From assembly GCA_963770865.1 (NCBI GenBank), contig CAVYRD010000018.1, positions 62,001 to 126,000 of the forward strand: 64,000 bases of DNA. Direction: 5' to 3'. Every line of letters starts with the position of its first letter. Within the stretch, counting starts at the first letter, position 1. Of the stretch, positions 8,701 to 17,145 are shown in pieces. A program made the translations under genes and the position numbers. Origin of the DNA: Miltoncostaea sp963770865. Lineage in GTDB: Bacteria > Actinomycetota > Thermoleophilia > Miltoncostaeales > Miltoncostaeaceae. The notes under the pieces are model-generated. The model saw nothing but the letters and a program-made list of their open reading frames with translations. It ran no database searches and was not told where the DNA came from.

Positions 8701-9374
8701 GGCGCCGCCGCGCGGCGGGGCCCGCTGAAGCCGTCCACCTCGTCGAGCGGCCGCGCCAGGAGACGGACCTCTCGCGCGAAGTTCAGCGCCGCGGTGACCC
8801 GCAGCGCCTGCTGCGCCGAGACGCGCAGGAGGGCCTCGCCCGCGACCTCGACCCCGTCGGGGGACGCGGGCTCGGACACCGCGAGGACCTCGGCGTCGGC
8901 CACCACGACGGCGGTCGAGCCGGCCAACCCCTCGCCCGTGGAGGCGACGACGTCCACGCGGGCGCCCGGGACGAGACCCGCGCCACCCGCGGCCGACAGG
9001 GGGACGGCGACCGCCCGCTCCCCGACGGCGAGCGGTGAGGGCACGGACCCCGGCGCGCCGCCGAGGGCGGCCTGGGAGAGCGGCTCGCCCGCGCCGACCG
9101 GCACGGACACGCGGCGGCCGGCGACCTCCGCCGGATCGGCGAAGACCCCGTCGAGGGCGAGGCCCGCGGGGACCGGGACGACGGCGAGCGCCGTCGCGGC
9201 CGTGCCGGGATCGAGGAGGAGGCCGGGCGCCAGCGGCTGGCGCGCCACCACGACCCGGCCGCCGGGGGCGTCGTGGGCCGCCGCCCGGAGGCTGATGACG
9301 GCGGCCAGCAGGCCGATGGCCCCGGCGACGACGAGCCACATGCCGCCCGGGCGCCGTCCGATGCGCGCGCGCAT
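8697..9374 (-). CDS. CpaB-like SAF-domain pilus assembly protein
   Basis: A 225-residue protein with one N-terminal membrane helix (about 14-32) followed by a SAF domain (VVVARQPLAPGLLLDPGTA, about 43-61) and an RcpC/CpaB-like region with GARVDVVAST. In Tad systems CpaB/RcpC sits in the periplasm or wall and helps organise the channel. The start is ATG 9374, whose first base is the last base of the preceding stop. A GTG one codon upstream is also possible. Longer upstream reading is part of the previous gene. Confidence 0.75.
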   Translation of the reverse strand: MRARIGRRPGGMWLVVAGAIGLLAAVISLRAAAHDAPGGRVVVARQPLAPGLLLDPGTAATALAVVPVPAGLALDGVFADPAEVAGRRVSVPVGAGEPLSQAALGGAPGSVPSPLAVGERAVAVPLSAAGGAGLVPGARVDVVASTGEGLAGSTAVVVADAEVLAVSEPASPDGVEVAGEALLRVSAQQALRVTAALNFAREVRLLARPLDEVDGFSGPRRAAAP

Positions 9375-9922
9375 CACGCCGTCACCGCAAGGCCCGGCGC
9401 ACCGCAGCGGCCGCAGCGGCCGCCCGTCGGCCCGCCCCCGGCGCAGCGCGGGCAGGCGCGCCACGCGCAGCCGGCCCACCGGGCGAGCGCCCCCGGGCGC
9501 AGCACCGGGACCTCGGGCCCGTCGCCCCCGACGCGCCGGCGCGGCAGCCGTGCCCCGGCGGCGCCGGGAGCGCCCGCCAATGCCTCGAGGCGTCGGGCGC
9601 GGCCGTCATCGGTGAAGTCGGGATGCAGGGCCACCGCCACCACCCACGCGGCGGCGGCGGCGTGGGCCGGCAGCCGGACGACCCGGTGGCCCAGGAGGCG
9701 CGCGAGGCCCGGCAGCGCGATCGCTCCCGGGTCGGCCTCGGCGCCCCGCGCGAGGACGACGGCGTCCGGGCCGGCCGCCTCGAGCGCGTCGGCGACGGCG
9801 CCGGCCGGCAGATCGTCCCAGCCCCCGCCCCGCAGCCGGCGGCGGCGGACGACGACCAGTCGCTGCGGTTCGCGCGCCGTGAGCCGCCCCGCCACGCCCT
9901 CCTCGGCGACGAGCGCACTCAT
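9374..9922 (-). CDS. unknown Tad-operon protein with C-terminal zinc ribbon
   Basis: A 182-residue Ala/Arg-rich protein that I cannot assign to a family. The last 35 residues hold CAWRACPRCAGG and GGRCGRCGAPG, two Cys pairs that look like a zinc ribbon. The N-terminal two thirds (LVVVRRRRLRGGGWDDL, later a DAVVLARG strand) may be an alpha/beta fold. The ATG at 9922 overlaps the stop of the histidine kinase, and its stop overlaps the cpaB start, so it is firmly part of the regulatory-plus-Tad operon. Its place between a two-component system and the secretion genes suggests a role specific to this locus. Confidence 0.7.
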   Translation of the reverse strand: MSALVAEEGVAGRLTAREPQRLVVVRRRRLRGGGWDDLPAGAVADALEAAGPDAVVLARGAEADPGAIALPGLARLLGHRVVRLPAHAAAAAWVVAVALHPDFTDDGRARRLEALAGAPGAAGARLPRRRVGGDGPEVPVLRPGALARWAGCAWRACPRCAGGGPTGGRCGRCGAPGLAVTA

Positions 9923-10626
9923 GCCGCCCTCGGGCCGCCGTCGGCGGCGAGGCCCAGCGGAAGGGACAGCCGGAAGCACGCCCCTGCGCCGACCGGATCG
10001 AGCGTCAGGCGCCCGCCGTGGGCCTCGGCGATCTCGCGCGCGATGGCCAGCCCGAGGCCGCGGCCCTCGCCGCGCGGGCTGCTGCCGCGGTCGCCCGCGG
10101 CGAAGATCCGCTCGCGGTCGCCCGGCGGGACGCCCTCGCCGTCGTCGCGGATCCGCAGCACCGCGCGCCCGCGCCGCGAGGACAGCGCCAGGTCCACGCG
10201 GCCCGGGGTGCCGCAGTGGCGGATCGCGTTGCGCAACAGGTTGTCGATCGCCCGCTCGAGCATTTCGGCCTCGCCCTCGACCCAGACGGGCGCGTGCGCG
10301 CCGCGGACCGCGAGCGTCACGCCGCCCGCCAGCGACAGCGCGCTGAAGCGCTCGGCTCCCGCCGCGACGAGGGCCGACAGGTTGACCCGCGCCGGCGCGG
10401 AGCGCTCGCCCGCCGCCCGGCCGATCCGCCCGAGGCCCGCCGCGAGGCGGAGCGCCTCGCCGTCGATCAGGCCGATCGCGCGGAGCCGCTCGGGCCGGAG
10501 CTCGTCGCGCGCCAGCGCGGCGCAGAGCCCGCGGATGACGGTGAGGGGACCGTGCAGGTCGTGCACGAGCCGCGCGACCGCGTTGACCACGGGGAGGGTC
10601 GCGCCGGTGGCCGGGCCGCCCGCCAT
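9919..10626 (-). CDS. short soluble sensor histidine kinase
   Basis: A 235-residue histidine kinase consisting almost entirely of the catalytic core. The H box is VHDLHGPLTVIRG (phospho-acceptor probably His22), the N box NLLRNAIRH, G1 DDGEGVP and G2 GRGLGLAI. No membrane helix, PAS or other sensor domain precedes the H box, so the signal is cytoplasmic or comes from a partner. It starts one base after the stop of the response regulator DNA-binding half, so the two originally formed a regulator-kinase pair heading the Tad operon. Because the regulator gene is interrupted, the kinase may now lack its cognate receiver. Confidence 0.85.
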   Translation of the reverse strand: MAGGPATGATLPVVNAVARLVHDLHGPLTVIRGLCAALARDELRPERLRAIGLIDGEALRLAAGLGRIGRAAGERSAPARVNLSALVAAGAERFSALSLAGGVTLAVRGAHAPVWVEGEAEMLERAIDNLLRNAIRHCGTPGRVDLALSSRRGRAVLRIRDDGEGVPPGDRERIFAAGDRGSSPRGEGRGLGLAIAREIAEAHGGRLTLDPVGAGACFRLSLPLGLAADGGPRAA

Positions 10627-10627
10627 C

Positions 10628-11029
10628 TCAGGACTCCTCCGGCAGCAGCCGGTAGCCGATGCCCCAGACGTTCACGACCCACCGCTCTCCCCCGCCCTGT
10701 GCCGCGAGCTTGCGGCGCAGGCGGCTCGCGTGGCTGTCGACCGTCCGCGTGCGCGCCGCCGCCCGGTAGCCCCAGACGTCGCGCAGCAGCTCGCCCTTGG
10801 TGAGGACCCGGGTCGGGTCCTTCGCGAGCGCCGCGAGCAGCGCGAACTCCTTGGCCGAGAGGTCGAGCGCACGCCCGCCGAGCGTGGCGCGCCGCGAATG
10901 CCGGTCGATGGCGAGCGGCCCCACGCGGATCTCCTCGCGGACGGTGGCGCCGCGGGAGCGGCGGATCAGGGCCGCGAGGCGCGCGAGCACCTCCGGGTAG
11001 TGGAAGGTTTGGAGTGCTAAGATGTACAC
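10628..11029 (-). pseudogene. 3' half of an OmpR-type response regulator (DNA-binding domain)
   Basis: This piece encodes the end of a receiver domain (FHYPEVLARLAALIRR) followed by a complete OmpR/PhoB winged helix with VREEIRVGPLAIDRHSRR, SAKEFALLAALAKDPTRV, the recognition helix SHASRLRRKL and a terminal GIGYRLL. The phospho-acceptor Asp and most of the receiver are absent. They lie at 18619-18966 on the same strand. Homology stops near position 11008. The piece could still be translated from GTG 11029 (133 residues) or ATG 11110, giving a constitutive DNA-binding protein, since weak purine-rich sequence precedes the GTG. It is followed after one base by the histidine kinase. Confidence 0.8.
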
Positions 11030-11320
11030 GGGAGCGGCCACCTCTTCCCGGTTGGCGAAACGACGACGCGCCGCGGCGCTCGGGGTCGGTTCATCATCCT
11101 CCGAGAACATCGGGGGGGCGACGGATCGGTGTCCGACTACCGGATCGACGCTCGGACTCTCCGCGTGCCGACGAGACGGAAGTGGACCCGGGCACTAGCG
11201 GCGAGCGTCTTGGCGTCGTCCGGTGGCGCACCTATGCGAAGGTTCCTCGGACGCTGTCGGCACGCCCGCTCTAGCACGTTAGACCGGGGGCTCACCCACG
11301 CGCCTGGAGAAAGGACGCCC

Positions 11321-11842
11321 ATGACCGGCGACCGCCTCGCCCGCCTGCCGCGCGCTCGCCGGCCGCGCGGCGTGAGATCCCTCGTCCTGCTCGGCGGGAG
11401 CGTCCTCGCCGTCGGACAGCCGCCGTGGTCGGCGGGCTGGCCGCCGGCCGCGCGGCCCCCGGGTACTACGAGACGCTCGACCGGCCCTCGTGGCAGTCCG
11501 CCCGGCCGGCGTCTTCGGACCGGTCTGGAGCGTTCTCTACATCTCCATGGCGACATCGGCCTGGCTCGTCGCGCGCGAGGGCCTCGAGCGCAATCGTCGC
11601 GTGCGGCTCGCGCTCGGCCTGTTCGGCGCGCAGCTCGTCCTCAACGCGGCGTGGACGCCCATCTTCTTCGGCGCGCAGCGCCCAGGGCCTCGCCGCCGCC
11701 GACATCGTCGCCCTCCTCGTTGTGCTGGCGGCGACGGTCGTGGCGTTCTGGCGCGTGCGCGCCGCGGCCGGGGCGCTGATCGGTCCCTTACCTCGCCTGG
11801 GTCGCCTTCGCGACCGCCCTCAACCTGGCGATCGCCCTCTGA
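11321..11842 (+). pseudogene. tspO: TspO/MBR family protein, broken by several frameshifts
   Basis: The region encodes a TspO/MBR membrane protein in pieces: APGYYETLDRPSW, then AGVFGPVWSVLYISMA and LVLNAAWTPIFFGAQ, then GLAAADIVALLVVLAATVV, and finally YLAWVAFATALNLAIAL before a TGA. At least four changes of frame are needed within 500 bases, so no full-length product can be made as the sequence stands. TspO proteins are five-helix membrane proteins that bind porphyrins. The ATG at 11321 has a good ribosome site (AAAGGA). Either a decayed gene or a stretch of poor sequence. Confidence 0.75.
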
Positions 11843-12169
11843 GATCGCGTTTCGGCCGGGCCCTGACCTGGCGCGGCAGCGGGCGGCCGGGTAGCGCGAC
11901 CGCTTGCCTTTGCATTGTTTCTGGCCGCATCTGATCCACGTCGTGGGTGGACGCGCTCCTCTGATCAACGGTCAGCCCTTTGAGGACGATCGTTCGACTA
12001 GACCGAGAGCGCCGTCGGCCAAAGCGTCACGCGAGCGCTCAAGCGGCTACGGCTTTCCCGCTGCCGTGATTCGCACTGGCGCGCACCCTTCGCGGGCTGG
12101 CCCGGATACCGACGGCGATGCCGGCGGAGAGACTCCCTCGAAGCATCGGTACTCGAAGGAGGGAGCTCC
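11843..12169. other. 327-base spacer without a gene
   Basis: No convincing coding sequence lies between the broken tspO gene and the first Vgb-like gene. The stretch is less GC-rich than the chromosome around it. It ends with a strong ribosome site, GAAGGAGGGAG, just before ATG 12170. No clear -35/-10 pair was found. Confidence 0.5.
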
Positions 12170-13559
12170 ATGGGCAGGATGCGCGCACCGCAAGGATTAC
12201 GCCGCCTACCCACGGCCGCGCTTGTGACCGCCCTCGCGACGATCGTCGCAGCGGTCGTGGCGGCGACCGGAGGCGCGACGCCCTCCGCGGCGACCCCGGA
12301 GTTCTCCACCGCGATGAGCGCGGGGAGCAGCCCGTGCGACATCACCGCCGGCCCCGACGGCAACCTCTGGTTCACGGAGGGTGCCGGCATCGCATCGGGC
12401 GCATCACCCCGGTCGGCGCGGTGACCGAGTTCTCGTCCGGCATCGGCGCAGGGGGCTTGCCCCACGGGATCACCTCCGGCCCGGACGGCAACCTGTGGTT
12501 CACCGAGGCCGAATCGGACTGGATCGGCCGCATCACCCCCTCGGGCGTGGTGACCAAGTTCCGGGCGGGGATCGCCCCGACGAGCGGTCCGCAGTCCATC
12601 ACGGCCGGCCCCGACGGCAACCTGTGGTTCACCGAGCATCGACCGGCGAACCGGATCGGGCGGCATCACCCCGACCGGCGTGCGTCGACCGAGTTCTCGC
12701 GCCGGCATCAGCGCCGACAGCGCGCCCGCCGGCATCACCGCAGGCCCTGACGGCAACCTGTGGTTCACCGAGTCGAGGGCGGCAACCGGATCGGGCGGAT
12801 CACCCCCGACCGGGCGTCGTGACCGAGTTCTCAGCCGGGCATCAGCGCCACGGAGCCGCCCGACGCGATCACCTCCGGCCCCGACGGCAACCTGTGGTTC
12901 ACCGAGCAGCGCGGCAACCGGATCGGGCGGATCACCCCCGACCGGGGTCGTGACCGAGTTCTCGGCCGGCATCAGCCGCGGGCGTCCACCCGGCGGCATC
13001 ACCGCCGGCCCCGACGGCAACCTGTGGTTCACCGAACCCGGAGGGGAACCGGATCGGGCGGATCACCCCGGGCGGCGTGGTGACCGAGTTCTCGGCCGGC
13101 ATCACCGCCGAGAGCGGCCCGCTCGGGATCACCGCAGGGCCCGACGGCAACCTGTGGTTCACCGAGGCGGACGGGGACCGCATCGGGCGCATCACGCCCG
13201 CAGGGCGTGATCAGCGAGTACCCGCCGACCGCCGCGATCGGGGCCGTTGCGCCTGCGGGGGAGCGGAGCGGTCGTCGTGCGGCTGCGCTGCCCGTCCGGC
13301 GCGGCACGGGAGTGCCGCGGGACCCTGCGTCTCTTGGTGATCCCAGGACAAGCGCGTCGGCGTGCGCCGCTTCATCGTCGCACCCGGGCGGCGGGCCGAA
13401 GTGGTCGTGCCCCTCTGGGCCGCGGGCCGGAGGCAGCTGAGGGCTCAGAGGGGACTCTCGCTCAGGGTCGTCCTCGTCCCGAGCGCGCACAGCCTTGCCG
13501 GGTCCGTCGAGCGCGGTGTCGTCTTGAGGTTGCGCCGCCTGCCCGCCGTCGCCGGCTGA
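12170..13559 (+). pseudogene. secreted Vgb-like beta-propeller protein, copy 1 (frameshifted)
   Basis: A signal peptide (basic start, hydrophobic AALVTALATIVAAVVA core) leads into seven or so repeats of the form ITAGPDGNLWFTE followed by RIGRITP and VVTEFSAGI. This is the blade pattern of virginiamycin B lyase and SMP-30-like propellers. A C-terminal beta domain follows (VVVPLWAAGRRQL, ending LRRLPAVAG). The reading frame changes repeatedly, for example near 12380, 12665, 12790 and 13200, usually by one base. The remote homologue linearises streptogramin B antibiotics, but the secreted form and extra C-terminal domain argue for a different, extracellular role. Confidence 0.8.
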
Positions 13560-13572
13560 CCGGGGCCTGACC

Positions 13573-14293
13573 GTGGCGACCTCCAGGCTCCAGAGCGTGA
13601 GCGCCGCGGGCGTTCTCCACGAGGCGTGGGGGGTCTACCGGCGCAACTGGGCGCGCCTCGTCGTCATCGGCGCAGCGGTCGTCGTCGCGGTCGGTCTGGT
13701 CGCCGGCATCGCGCTCGAGGTCCTCGGACGGCTCGGGGTCGATGGGTTCGCCTACGCCCTCGCCGGCGCGGCCCTCAGCATCGCCGGCGTCAGCGCCGTG
13801 CAGGGCGCCTTCACCGGTGCCGCCGTCGACCTGCGCGATGGTCGGGCAGAGCTCGCGGTCGGTGAGCTCGTCTCCGCGGTTCGGCCTGTGCTGCCGGCAC
13901 TCGTCGGCGCAGGCCTCCTCGCCGGCCTCGGGATCGGCGTCGGCCTGATCCTCTTCCTCGTCCCGGGCCTGTACCTGCTGACCCGCTGGTCGATGCTCGT
14001 GCCGGTGATCGTCCTCGAGAGGCGGCCCGATGCGTTCGCGCGCTCCGGGCAGCTGGTGGCGGGCAACGGGTGGGCGGTGTTCTCACTGCTGATGCCGCTG
14101 CTGTTCATCGGGCTCGTCGCGGCGGTCGTCGCCCCGACCATCGGGCAGGCGATCCTGCCGGGCCACTCCCTCGGTGCGTGGATCGGCTCGACGCTCGCGG
14201 GCGCGGCGGTGATGCCGTTCGTGGCGATCGCCCTGACGCTCACCTACCTGCGCCTGCGCGACGCCGGACCGCAGGCGGACCAGGGCCGAACCG
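13573..14293 (+). CDS. multi-pass membrane protein (YciC-like)
   Basis: From GTG 13573 the frame encodes about 235 residues with six hydrophobic segments, among them LVVIGAAVVVAVGLVAGIAL, LVGAGLLAGLGIGVGLILFL and a C-terminal MPFVAIALTLTYLRLRD. The amphipathic opening HEAWGVYRRNWARL resembles YciC/GDPD-membrane-domain proteins, whose function is mostly unknown. The expected stop after LRLRD is missing. The frame stays open to 15198 through the next two genes, so a one-base indel near 14270-14290 has probably removed the natural end. The given end is where resemblance to a membrane protein stops. Confidence 0.6.
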
Positions 14294-14638
14294 GTGGAGG
14301 GAGACCGGCGCTGCACGCTCGGCTCGCTGGGGTCGCTCGGCCTCGGCGTGATCAGTGGCGCGCTGGTGGTGCTGGCATTCGACATGATCCGCGGCGATGG
14401 CACCGGCGTTGGGTCGGTGGCCGCCCGCACCGTCGCCGCAAGCGCGCTCATCTGCGGAGTCCTCGCCATGCTGCTCGGCGCGTCCCTCTTCGCGCTGGCC
14501 GAGCGCGGCCGCCCGCCGTCGCGACGCTGGGCGTGCACGGGCGGGCAGAAGTGGACCGCCGCGTTGGGGATGATCCTCGGCTTCGTCTTCATCTGGCCCG
14601 CGTTGCTGGTGCTCCTTCTCCCCCCCGACTTCTCGTAG
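14294..14638 (+). CDS. small membrane protein of unknown function
   Basis: A 114-residue protein from GTG 14294 with three hydrophobic stretches: LGLGVISGALVVLAFDMI, a middle ALICGVLAMLLGASLFALA and a C-terminal FVFIWPALLVLLL. I do not recognise the family. It overlaps in another frame the open end of the preceding membrane protein, supporting the view that the latter has lost its stop by an indel here. No ribosome site stands out. Confidence 0.5.
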   Translation: MEGDRRCTLGSLGSLGLGVISGALVVLAFDMIRGDGTGVGSVAARTVAASALICGVLAMLLGASLFALAERGRPPSRRWACTGGQKWTAALGMILGFVFIWPALLVLLLPPDFS

Positions 14639-14923
14639 TGACGGAGCGCCGATCTCGACCGTTGGGTCGGGGGAGCGGATCACGACGCCGTACTTTCCTG
14701 CAGAAACGGTGGACACGTTCCACGAGGTCCACGAGCGTGGCCGGGCCGTCTCGCGTATCACGGTCCCGAGGCCGCCCCGAGCACCCGCCGTCGCCGGTTG
14801 ATCGAGCCCGTGTTTCTCCGCAGCCGGCGAGAGGCGCGGCCCCGATACCGGGCGGCAGCCGAGTCGGCGAGGCTGAGGGAGGCGCGATAGCACCTGGAAT
14901 GCGGGATACCGAAGAGGGCGGCG
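14639..14923. other. spacer with a relic of a fourth Vgb-like 3' end
   Basis: No gene is seen in this 285-base stretch. Around 14780-14810 it contains CACCCGCCGTCGCCGGTTGA followed by TCGAGCCCG. This closely matches the last codons and stop of the three Vgb-like genes (13540-13560, 16376-16395 and 18570-18605). It is best read as the remaining end of another, mostly deleted, copy. Confidence 0.5.
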
Positions 14924-16395
14924 ATGCAAGCAGCACGAGGATCATGTCCACGCCGTGCCACCACCCTTCTGACCGCGCTCCTCGCCGCCCTCATGACCGC
15001 GGCACCTCTTGCCCGAGGCGGGGCGGCGTCAGCCGTCACTCCGACGACGTGCTCTGCCGGCGAGGAGCAGATGCTCCCCAGGGACATCACCGCCGGCCCG
15101 GACGGAAACGTGTGGTTCACCGAGTTCGCGGAGTTGAGCTGCATCGGCCGCATCACTCCGACCGGCGTCGTTACGGAGTTCCCAGCCAGCCTTGGTGACT
15201 GGCTTCCGGGAGTGAGCCTCCCCCTTGCTGACATCACCGCCGGCCCGGACGGCAACCTGTGGTTCCTGGCATTCGAGGGACCGAACGGGAACATCGGGCG
15301 GATGACCCCGCAGGGCATCGTCACCCGGTTCCGCTATCGCACCGGGAACGCGTACACCCACCAGCTGTCCATCACGGCGGGCCCCGACGGCAACCTGTGG
15401 TTCACCACCAGCACGGCCGGCATCCTGAAGCCCCCGGGCGTCGGGCGCGTCACGCCCGCGGGCGTCGTCACGCTTTTCCCGTTCGAGAGCTTCGCTCCGT
15501 ACAAGATCACGGCGGGCCCCGACGGCAACCTCTGGGCCACCGGAAGCGGCTACGGCCCGGGCGCTCACCCGCCCCTCGTCGCGCGCATCACGCCCGAGGG
15601 GGCCCTCACCACGTTCCGCGCCGGTGGTCGCGACGCAGACCTCCACGGATCACCGCCGGCCCCGACGGCAACCTCTGGTTCATCGAGAGACGCTTCACCT
15701 CCGCCGCGCGGGAGGTCAGCCGGATCGGCAGGATCACGCCGGGCGGGCGCGTGACCATGTTCCCCTCCGGAGTCGAGACCGCGAGCGGGATATCCGCGAT
15801 CACCGCCGGACCCGACGGCAACGTGTGGTTCACGGTCGTTCGGGGGCGATCCTCTCGGGGATGACCGCATAGGGCGGATGACCCCGCAGGGCGCGGTGAC
15901 GCTCTTCCGGGCGGGCATCACGTCCTACGGCGGCGCCGCCGACATCACCGCCGGGCCGGACGGCAACCTGTGGTTCACGGAGGCGAACGGCGCGCCGGAT
16001 CGCGCGCATCACACCGACGGGTCTCGTCAGCGAGTTCCCGCCCACACCGGCGATCGACATGGTCCGCCGGCGCGGCACCGGCGCGGTGATAGGTGCGCCT
16101 GCGCTGCCCGCGCGGTGCGGCATGGGACTGCCGGGGACCGTCACCCTGACACTGACTGCGCCCCCGGGGGGTCGCCTCGGCGTAAGCAGCTTCCAGGTCG
16201 CACCTGGACGGCAGGGCACGGTGTCGGTGCCCCTGTGGGCGGCGGGGAAGAGCCGGCTGAGGTCCCACGGACGGCTCCCCCTCGAGGTCAAAGTACGCCC
16301 GCGCTGGCACACCCCGGGTGGCCTCGGCGGGTCCAACTGGCGCTACGTGGCGCTGAGGCTGCCCCAACACCTGAGCGCCCGCCGTCACCGGCTGA
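14924..16395 (+). pseudogene. secreted Vgb-like beta-propeller protein, copy 2 (frameshifted)
   Basis: Starts at ATG 14924 with a signal peptide (TTLLTALLAALMTAAPLA) and continues with blades of the form DITAGPDGNVWFTEF, IGRITPTGVVTEF and so on for about 730 bases in one frame. The frame then shifts near 15650, 15850, 16005 and again close to the end. The C-terminal domain is recognisable (SSFQVAPGRQGTVSVPLWAA). The natural stop by comparison with the other copies is TGA 16393-16395. The propeller fold is clear from the repeats. A lyase activity is only suggested by the distant Vgb family. Confidence 0.78.
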
Positions 16396-16453
16396 GCGAC
16401 TGAGAGGGCCATCCGATCCCTGTTCCAACACGATCCCGGGGCGGCGCGCGCCG

Positions 16454-16934
16454 ATGGAGGCGGTCGGGACGGCGTGGCGCGTTTGCCGTCTCCCTGATCA
16501 GCGCAATCGCTGTGCCCGTTTCCGCATGCGGTGGCGGCACGCCGCCCGCCACCGTTGCGTTGTCTACGTCCGTCCCGCGAGCGAACCACCCCGCAGCAGA
16601 CGCGTTGGCCGTCGTCAAAGCGATCTACGCGCCATACGCGCGGGCGGATGTGACGACGCCTCTGCTCGGGAACTGCTTCTTCGTCCCGCCGACGGGCAGG
16701 CCCTGCGCTGGGCCGGCCCGGGACTACGTTTCGCCGAGGCTGGCAGAGCGCCTGGAGCGGTACGCCAACCAGGGCACCGGCGCCGACCCCGTCGCCTGCG
16801 CCCAGAACAGCCCGAGGACGGTTACCTTCGGCCGGCCGCAGGCCAGGGGCTCGGCGGCGACGATCGTGGTCCACGAGCGCTTCTCCGCAGACGCCGATCA
16901 CCCGGTCACGGTCACGGTCAACCTAGGAGCCTGA
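16454..16934 (+). CDS. putative small lipoprotein (signal region frameshifted)
   Basis: The main frame reads a lipoprotein signal, FAVSLISAIAVPVSAC, with the lipobox Cys followed by GGGTPP, then about 125 residues of a mature domain containing two Cys pairs and an ending VTVTVNLGA. No start codon exists in this frame; an ATG at 16454 is one base out of phase, so a single extra base near 16478 would restore it. As it stands, translation could only begin inside the signal at GTG 16512, giving a cytoplasmic product. The domain (AIYAPYARADV, then a long variable part) is unknown to me. Confidence 0.5.
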
Positions 16935-17145
16935 AGCTCACCGAGGTCCGGTGTCGCTGAGCAACGCGCGGAGAAGGGAGGCGGGGCCGGTTCCACCTGG
17001 AAGTTCGGGACGAGCGTCTTTCGGGTTTCCCACCGGCGCGAATCGCGTCTGCCTCGCCACCGGCGCGGTTCGTCCCGATGCGCCTGGAAGTCGCTGGGAG
17101 AAGCGTTCCTGAAGACGCAAGCAGCAGACGTTCGAGGGAGTGTGC

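Noticed and set aside
8697..9479. Longer CpaB starting at 9479
   Set aside because: The extra residues lie within the preceding gene's Cys-rich end, and ATG 9374 shares a base with that gene's stop, like the other junctions in this operon.
12372..13195. Minus-strand open frames with repeated VNHRLPSGPAV
   Set aside because: They are the exact antisense of the ITAGPDGNLWFTE propeller repeats; repetition in the real frame forces repetition in the shadow frame. The same holds at 15029-15921 and 17430-17853.
13573..15198. One 541-residue membrane protein
   Set aside because: Only the first 235 or so residues look like protein; the rest is Arg-rich read-through over two other genes after a probable lost stop.
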